Source of the DNA: Flavobacterium sp. Root901 | GTDB taxonomy: Bacteria > Bacteroidota > Bacteroidia > Flavobacteriales > Flavobacteriaceae | Direction of reading: 5' to 3' | Length of the DNA: 64,000 bases | Assembly: GCF_001429765.1 (NCBI RefSeq) | Contig: NZ_LMJB01000006.1 | Location: 844,824-908,823 of the forward strand | Shown here: piece by piece, positions 59,500 to 64,000 of the stretch | Numbering within the stretch: position 1 is the stretch's first letter | Layout of the letters: every line of letters starts with the position of its first letter | Notes under the pieces: generated by a model | Database searches by the model: none | The model's input: only the letters and a program-made list of their open reading frames with translations | What the model was told of the DNA's origin: nothing | Translations under genes and position numbers: made by a program

Positions 59500-60916
59500 T
59501 TTTCTGAATTATTAGGTTGTATATCTCAATATATTCTTGGCAGACACTTTCCCAGGAATGGTCTGCTTCCATTCCTCTTTTTAAAACTTTATTAAAATTA
59601 ATTTTATCATTGTACAGTTTTACAGCACGATTTATAGAATAACAGATGTCTCCAACCGAAGCCTGATCATGGCAGATTCCGTTTCCTTCGTCGCCAAAAT
59701 CAATAACCGTATCTCGTAAACCTCCAGTTCTTCTAACAATTGGTATTGTTCCATAACGCATTGCATACATTTGATTCAACCCGCATGGTTCTACTCTCGA
59801 AGGCATTAAAATATAATCTGAACCTGCGTATATTAAATGGGCTAATTCTTCATTATAGCCAATAAAAACATTGTAATTTCCTTTATAGTCATCACGTAAT
59901 TGTGTGAGCTGGGATTCGATTTCTGAGTTTCCGGAACCTAAAATTAAAATATTAATATTTTCAAAATTTTCTGACAATGCTAATGCAGAAGCTTGTGGAA
60001 GCAAATCTCCTCCCTTTTCTTCAAACAAACGCCCAATAAAACTAAATAATGGTTTAGAAGGATCAAGTTCAAACTGCTCGCATAACTTCTCTTTATTTTT
60101 CTGTTTTCCTGTTTCAAAATTTTCAATCGAATAATTTGCTGCAATCATTTGATCTTTTAAGGGATTCCATACTTCAATATCAATTCCGTTTAAAATTCCT
60201 TTCGATTTATTTCGAACAGTTTGGAATAAACTTTCCAAACCATTTGCGGCGTAATTAATTTCATCTAAATAACTCGGAGAAACTGTAGTTACGGCCTGAG
60301 CACATTTAACGCCAACAGCAAGTGAATTAATCGCATTATTCCATTCTAAAAATCCAACATGTTTCAAATCAAATTCCGGCAGGTAAAATAGTTTGTCAAA
60401 ACCAAACCATCCCTGATATAATCCGTTATGAATTGTTATAACGCTTTTTAGATCTTTTAACTTTTCATATTTATAAGCAAACTGAGTTAAAAACGGGATT
60501 AATCCTGTATGATGGTCGTGGCAGTTAATAATATCCGGAACTGTATTTCGGGTAATAATCCAATCTAAAGTTGCAATTTGAAAAGATAAAAATCGTTCAA
60601 TATCATCTTCATAACCGTATACATTTGATCGATTAAACAATTCATCAATTTCTATGAGGTATAATTCATATCCTAATTTATCCTTGTTTTCCTTTAATAC
60701 ACTAAAAGGAAAATTGAAACTTCCTAATTTAATTGTCCCCGAATGAACAAGCGTAAAGTCATTCTCTTTTTTAAATTTTGTATCATACGCCGGAACTACA
60801 ACTCTAACCTCATGGCCAGCATTATTTTGATATTTTGGCAGGGCACCAACTACATCGGCAAGTCCGCCAACTTTAGCCATCGGATAACATTCTGCACTAA
60901 TATGAAAGATTTCCAT
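59489..60916 (-). CDS. glgA: Glycogen synthase (ADP-glucose transferring)
   Basis: The 475-residue GT5 enzyme has the N-terminal ADP-glucose binding motif KVGGLADVVGALP (from Lys15) and the conserved catalytic-region EPCGLNQMYAMRYGTIPIVRRTGGLRDTVID block (the C-terminal glutamate motif). It elongates alpha-1,4-glucan from ADP-glucose supplied by glgC. It is the first gene of the glgA-glgC-glgB run. Upstream lie 115 bp to the divergent hydrolase gene; no clear promoter box was found. Confidence 0.95.
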   Translation of the reverse strand: MEIFHISAECYPMAKVGGLADVVGALPKYQNNAGHEVRVVVPAYDTKFKKENDFTLVHSGTIKLGSFNFPFSVLKENKDKLGYELYLIEIDELFNRSNVYGYEDDIERFLSFQIATLDWIITRNTVPDIINCHDHHTGLIPFLTQFAYKYEKLKDLKSVITIHNGLYQGWFGFDKLFYLPEFDLKHVGFLEWNNAINSLAVGVKCAQAVTTVSPSYLDEINYAANGLESLFQTVRNKSKGILNGIDIEVWNPLKDQMIAANYSIENFETGKQKNKEKLCEQFELDPSKPLFSFIGRLFEEKGGDLLPQASALALSENFENINILILGSGNSEIESQLTQLRDDYKGNYNVFIGYNEELAHLIYAGSDYILMPSRVEPCGLNQMYAMRYGTIPIVRRTGGLRDTVIDFGDEGNGICHDQASVGDICYSINRAVKLYNDKINFNKVLKRGMEADHSWESVCQEYIEIYNLIIQKNEI

Positions 60917-61031
60917 TCAGAAATTTATTTGTGATTATTTTTTAAGAAACAATCATTAATATGCTATTTTTATGTTTTTTAAATTTAGCAAAAAATAAGC
61001 AAAGTTTAGCTTCAAAATAAGTTTTATTGAA

Positions 61032-61898
61032 ATGGCAAAAAAGGCAATTAATCCTACTAAATCATTAAAAATTCCGCAGATAATTATAATATCTGCCAAA
61101 ATCTTCTCTTATATATCCAGCAAATTGGTTACAAAATTTGCAGCAAGAATTTTTACCACACCAATAAAACATAAAATTCCAAAACGAGAATTTGAAATGG
61201 ATCGTAAAAGCGTACAGAAAAAAATTTACGTTCCGGCAATCAAAAAAAGCATTGTCACTTACAAATATGGGAGTAGCGAACGTAAAATACTTTTAGTACA
61301 CGGATGGTCAGGACGAGGAACACAGTTATTCAAAATAGCCGATGAGCTTTTGCAAAATGGATATTCAACTATTAGTTTTGACGCACCTGCTCATGGAAAA
61401 TCTGAAGGAAAAACGACAATAATGTCTGAGTTTATAGATTCAATACTGGAAATAGAAAAACAATTTGGGCCTTTTGAAATTGCAATTGGACACTCATTAG
61501 GAGGAATGTCTGTTTTAAATGCCACAAAAGATGGTCTCAACGTAAAGAAAGCCGTAATTATTGGAAGTGGTGATATTGTACAGGATATTTTGGATGAATT
61601 TATTTTTAAACTCGGACTGAAAAAAGAAATCAGTAATTTACTTAAAAACTTTTTTGAAGAAAAATATCAGGTAAAAATGGATGATTTTACAGCTTACAAG
61701 GCAGCACAAAAAATTGAAATTCCGGTTTTAGTAATTCATGATCATGATGATCCTGAAGTTTTGGTTAAAGCAGGAATCCATATTCATCAAAATTTAAAAA
61801 ATGGTACTTTATTTTTAACCGAAGGACTTGGACACAGAAAAATTCTAGGAAATCAAAATGTCATAAAAAAGACTTTAGAATTCATTAAAATCAGTTAA
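61032..61898 (+). CDS. Alpha/beta hydrolase
   Basis: The 288-residue protein has an alpha/beta hydrolase core: oxyanion motif HGWSGRG (residues 90-96), nucleophile GHSLGG with Ser155, acid in IHDHDDPEV, and base in GLGHRK. The first 60 residues are basic with a hydrophobic helix near residues 12-32 (PQIIIISAKIFSYISSKLV) that may anchor it to the membrane. The substrate is unknown. It is divergent from the glycogen genes; 48 bp separate it from the endonuclease gene, with which it could be co-transcribed. Confidence 0.85.
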   Translation: MAKKAINPTKSLKIPQIIIISAKIFSYISSKLVTKFAARIFTTPIKHKIPKREFEMDRKSVQKKIYVPAIKKSIVTYKYGSSERKILLVHGWSGRGTQLFKIADELLQNGYSTISFDAPAHGKSEGKTTIMSEFIDSILEIEKQFGPFEIAIGHSLGGMSVLNATKDGLNVKKAVIIGSGDIVQDILDEFIFKLGLKKEISNLLKNFFEEKYQVKMDDFTAYKAAQKIEIPVLVIHDHDDPEVLVKAGIHIHQNLKNGTLFLTEGLGHRKILGNQNVIKKTLEFIKIS

Positions 61899-61946
61899 CT
61901 TTATAAGAGATAACTATTTAAAAATCAAAAATAAAGAAAGCTAAAA

Positions 61947-62600
61947 ATGGATTTATTTGGAGAATCATCAAACTGGGAAGCTAAGTTGAAGCCCATTTTA
62001 AAGAAGTACAAAGGCAGGCAGCATCCTCTCAATTATCATAGCACTTATCAGTTATTAGTAATGGTTGTTCTCTCAGCTCAGGACTCAGACGCTAATATTA
62101 ATAATATTGCTCCGGCTTTATTTGAAAAATTTCCAAATTTAAAAAGTCTGTCTAAAACAGATTTTGAAACATTCATGCCGTACATAAGTAAGGTACGAAA
62201 CCATGCAACTAAAGCTAAATGGCTTTTAGAAATTGCTCAAGAACTAAAAGACGATAAAAATATTCCTTCTACCATGTCAGCCCTAACTGCTTTAAAAGGA
62301 ATTGGAAGGAAATCTGCAAATGTTATTTTAAGAGAAACCAATAAACCAGCTGAAGGAATTATTGCCGACCTACATGTAATAAGAGTAGCTCCAAGAATTG
62401 GAATCATCAAAGAAAGTAAAGATGGTAATAAAGTAGAAAAAGATTTAATGCAGGTTCTACCACAAAATATTTGGTCAGAAATAGGAATGGCCATTTCATT
62501 TTTAGGAAGAGAAATATGCAGACCAAAACCAAAATGCGAAGAGTGCCCTTTGACTGATATTTGTCTTTATTATAACACGGTCGTAGTTCAAAGAAATTAA
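61947..62600 (+). CDS. nth: Endonuclease III-like DNA glycosylase
   Basis: The 217-residue protein has the HhH-GPD fold of endonuclease III. The hairpin LKGIGRKSAN supplies catalytic Lys122; ADLHVIRV supplies Asp141. Four cysteines at 191, 197, 200 and 206 form the [4Fe-4S] site, with 5 residues between the first two instead of the usual 6. It repairs oxidised pyrimidines and cuts the strand at the resulting site. A second Nth-type gene may exist elsewhere, so the name is given on fold and residues only. Confidence 0.82.
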   Translation: MDLFGESSNWEAKLKPILKKYKGRQHPLNYHSTYQLLVMVVLSAQDSDANINNIAPALFEKFPNLKSLSKTDFETFMPYISKVRNHATKAKWLLEIAQELKDDKNIPSTMSALTALKGIGRKSANVILRETNKPAEGIIADLHVIRVAPRIGIIKESKDGNKVEKDLMQVLPQNIWSEIGMAISFLGREICRPKPKCEECPLTDICLYYNTVVVQRN

Positions 62601-62601
62601 A

Positions 62602-63036
62602 CTACTTTCTTCTTGTGTCAATTAAGTAAATAATTTTCCAAAAGTCTTTTTCTTTAAACAGTGTAAAGGTATTTACTCCCTTATGGCTTAATTTATCATT
62701 AATATAAAACTCATAAGGTGCCCAGACATGTGCCATTGAGCCATCAATCTGGATATTATAACTCAATATTTTTTCTTGAAATTTCATGTTTGAAGGAATC
62801 GACGCAATTGATTTATAAAACTCTTTTGCTGTTTCATCAGATAATTTATTTCCTTTTAAAACACTTTCATTAATCGACTGCAAAATCATTTTATCAGCAC
62901 AAACCGATTTTATTTTAACAGAATCTCTTAGATGAAAACCTTCAAAAAATATTTCAATAGTTTTTTGAACTTCTTGTTTCTGTGCGTCTGTAACTAATCC
63001 CAACAGTAGAAAAAATAGTATAAAATAAGTTTTCAT
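62602..63036 (-). CDS. Secreted NTF2/SnoaL-like protein
   Basis: The 144-residue protein has a signal peptide (cleavage after TDAQ, residue 18) and the cone-fold pattern of DUF4440/SnoaL-like proteins (VQKTIEIFFEGFHLRDSVKIKSVCADKMIL, then AHVWAPYEFYINDKLSHKGVNTFTLFKEKDFWKIIYLIDTRR). The function is unknown; members bind small hydrophobic ligands. It points towards the DUF1569 gene's direction and is separated from it by 19 bp, so the two form a likely operon. Confidence 0.82.
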   Translation of the reverse strand: MKTYFILFFLLLGLVTDAQKQEVQKTIEIFFEGFHLRDSVKIKSVCADKMILQSINESVLKGNKLSDETAKEFYKSIASIPSNMKFQEKILSYNIQIDGSMAHVWAPYEFYINDKLSHKGVNTFTLFKEKDFWKIIYLIDTRRK

Positions 63037-63055
63037 AATAAAAACGTTTTTTTAG

Positions 63056-63508
63056 TTATACTCCAAATTGTTTAAAATGATGATCTAAATGCTTTGCAAA
63101 CATATTGTTCCACTCCTTAGATGTTAATTTCCCAAAAGAAAGAGATTCCTTTCCTTCAAATTCATTTTCTCCTAATTCCTGAGTTTTAATTAAATAATTT
63201 ATAAGTCTGTTCTTTTCCAATGCAAAATTACAGTCACCAGTTATAATAAATTGTGGAGCTGTATTAAGACTTCTTGTATAAGGTTTTTCGCTTACAACTT
63301 TATTCTTAGCCAGTAATTTCAATAAAAGTTTTATCAAAAAATTTGGTTTGGGATGAATATTATCATAAACCATTTCATACGTAACGTTACAATGCGCAAG
63401 CATTTGGCTAACAGACATTTTACCCCAAAGTGGTTGAGAATCTGACTTAAGCTCATTTATTCTGTTAATAAATTGATCACAATCTTCTTTAAGAAAAACG
63501 TTTTGCAC
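63056..63508 (-). CDS. DUF1569 family protein (DinB-like)
   Basis: The 150-residue protein matches DUF1569: SDSQPLWGKMSVSQMLAHCNVTYEMV with a His at about residue 40, and a C-terminal HLDHHFKQFG block whose histidines fit the DinB-like metal-binding four-helix bundle. The reaction is unknown; related proteins act as thiol transferases. It has no signal peptide. It is the first gene of a short minus-strand operon with the NTF2-like gene. Confidence 0.85.
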   Translation of the reverse strand: MQNVFLKEDCDQFINRINELKSDSQPLWGKMSVSQMLAHCNVTYEMVYDNIHPKPNFLIKLLLKLLAKNKVVSEKPYTRSLNTAPQFIITGDCNFALEKNRLINYLIKTQELGENEFEGKESLSFGKLTSKEWNNMFAKHLDHHFKQFGV

Positions 63509-63607
63509 GATTATAGATAATTTTTAAAATTCAATAAGCACTGTAAAAATATAAAAATTATAATTAATACAAATCTATCCTAAATATTAAAAATTTTAGT
63601 TTTATCC

Positions 63608-63644
63608 AAAAAAAAACTTCAATTAGCTTTGCTAATTGAAGTTT
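63608..63644 (-). terminator. Terminator after tRNA-Leu
   Basis: AAACTTCAATTAGC and GCTAATTGAAGTTT form a 14-bp stem with a 3-nt loop, with an A run on the plus strand, i.e. a U tract on the transcript. Confidence 0.85.
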
Positions 63645-63648
63645 CTAG

Positions 63649-63734
63649 TACTCAGAGCGGGACTTGAACCCGCACGAACATTGCTGTTCACTGGATTTTA
63701 AGTCCAGCGTGTCTACCAATTTCACCATCCGAGC
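63649..63734 (-). tRNA. tRNA-Leu (anticodon TAA)
   Basis: On the minus strand an 86-nt cloverleaf: acceptor stem GCTCGGA / TCTGAGT (one G-U at each of two places), D-arm GGTGAAATTGGTAGACACG, anticodon stem CTGGA with loop CTTAAAA (anticodon TAA, reading UUA), a long variable arm and the T-arm GCGGGTTCAAGTCCCGC. The CCA end is not encoded. Confidence 0.95.
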
Positions 63735-63743
63735 ATTTTATTG

Positions 63744-63816
63744 TGGTACCTCCAGGGATCGAACCAGGGACACATGGATTTTCAGTCCATTGCTCTACCA
63801 TCTGAGCTAAGGTACC
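63744..63816 (-). tRNA. tRNA-Phe (anticodon GAA)
   Basis: On the minus strand a 73-nt cloverleaf: acceptor GGTACCT / AGGTACC, anticodon loop CTGAAAA (GAA), and T-arm CTGGTTCGATCCCTGG-type. The CCA end is not encoded. It is 10 bp from tRNA-Leu, so the two form a small cluster behind the rRNA operon. Confidence 0.93.
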
Positions 63817-63850
63817 TTATTTAGTTACACTAATAACTAAAAATTAGAAT

Positions 63851-63882
63851 AAAAAACCCCGTTTCTTGGAAACAGGGTTTTT
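63851..63882 (-). terminator. Hairpin between 5S rRNA and the tRNAs
   Basis: AAAACCCcGTTTC pairs with GAAACaGGGTTTT around TTG, flanked by an A/T tract. It can terminate rRNA transcription or act as a processing hairpin with read-through into the tRNAs. Confidence 0.7.
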
Positions 63883-63891
63883 AAAAAGAAA

Positions 63892-63998
63892 GGCGACGAC
63901 ATACTCTCCCACATAACTGCAGTACCATCTGCGCAGGCGGGCTTAACTTCTCTGTTCGGGATGGGAAGAGGTGAGCCCCGCCGCAATAACCACCTTAA
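63892..63998 (-). rRNA. 5S ribosomal RNA
   Basis: The minus strand carries a typical 5S sequence: AAGGTGGTTATTGCGGCGG near the 5' end, GGCTCACCTCTTCCCATCCC, GAACAGAGAAGTTAAGCCCG, and GTCGTCGCC at the 3' end, which pairs with the 5' end. The exact 5' end lies within a few bases of 63998. The 23S and 16S genes are expected just beyond the right edge. Confidence 0.93.
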
Positions 63999-64000
63999 GA

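Overview
The window is an AT-rich, gene-dense piece of chromosome from a Bacteroidota member, most likely a Flavobacterium. Supporting signs seen in the sequence are: promoters of the TAnnTTTG type, often with TTG 17-23 bp upstream; a PorQ-like type IX secretion protein beside cmk; a single-chain CcsB-CcsA cytochrome c assembly protein; M56/BlaI pairs with a TonB-plug-like tail; and many short envelope genes (DUF2911, DUF1684, GIN/DUF2807, DUF6252-like) typical of that group. No phage, insertion sequence, plasmid or CRISPR module was seen.

Layout. 1-1500: edge of a minus-strand gene, a broken alpha/beta hydrolase and a shared terminator. 1.5-4.7 kb: the giant cytochrome c assembly gene. 5.0-11.5 kb: a plus-strand run (DUF2520 protein, kdsC, a UbiA prenyltransferase, maf, a small MscS channel, an AI-2E family permease, a POTRA/barrel outer-membrane protein). 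11.7-19.4 kb: a His-rich secreted protein, an LVIVD lipoprotein, a PIG-L deacetylase, a 35-residue membrane peptide with its Na+/solute symporter, and a stand-alone four-helix sensor-like protein. 19.4-24.3 kb: minus-strand genes (DUF1348 + TetR operon with an operator, DUF2911, a HAD phosphatase, tcdA, TatD, DUF1684). 24.4-32.6 kb: an MFS exporter, then a duplicated BlaI-BlaR cassette ending in a serine hydrolase, a 47-residue conserved peptide and an EamA permease. 32.7-38.4 kb: fasciclin protein, a 1171-residue patatin with an inserted membrane domain, and two odd ExbD-like genes. 38.5-46.9 kb: rpsA, a nucleoside permease, cmk, porQ and lon. 47.1-51.2 kb: a lipoprotein and a sigma/anti-sigma operon that also encodes two beta-helical envelope proteins. 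51.3-60.9 kb: a UMF1 transporter, an M48 protease, and the glycogen cluster glgA-glgC-glgB plus a GH31 glucosidase. 61.0-64.0 kb: alpha/beta hydrolase, endonuclease III, two small genes, tRNA-Leu, tRNA-Phe and 5S rRNA at the end of an rRNA operon entering from the right.

Most noteworthy: (i) the tandem BlaI-BlaR-BlaI-BlaR-serine hydrolase unit, with two 16-bp operator dyads exactly 20 bp apart laid over its promoter; the BlaI copies are almost identical while the sensors have diverged, especially at their C-termini. (ii) Two orphan ExbD-like genes that both carry Ser where the proton-relay Asp of ExbD should be, the second also knocked out of frame at its 5' end by a 14-bp tandem duplication; they lie divergent from the split patatin. 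(iii) Several genes that are easily missed or need a corrected start: the 35-residue symporter companion, the 47-residue peptide, the TTG-start sigma factor, and starts set by promoter position.

All functional names come from reading motifs and family resemblance by eye; no database search was run.
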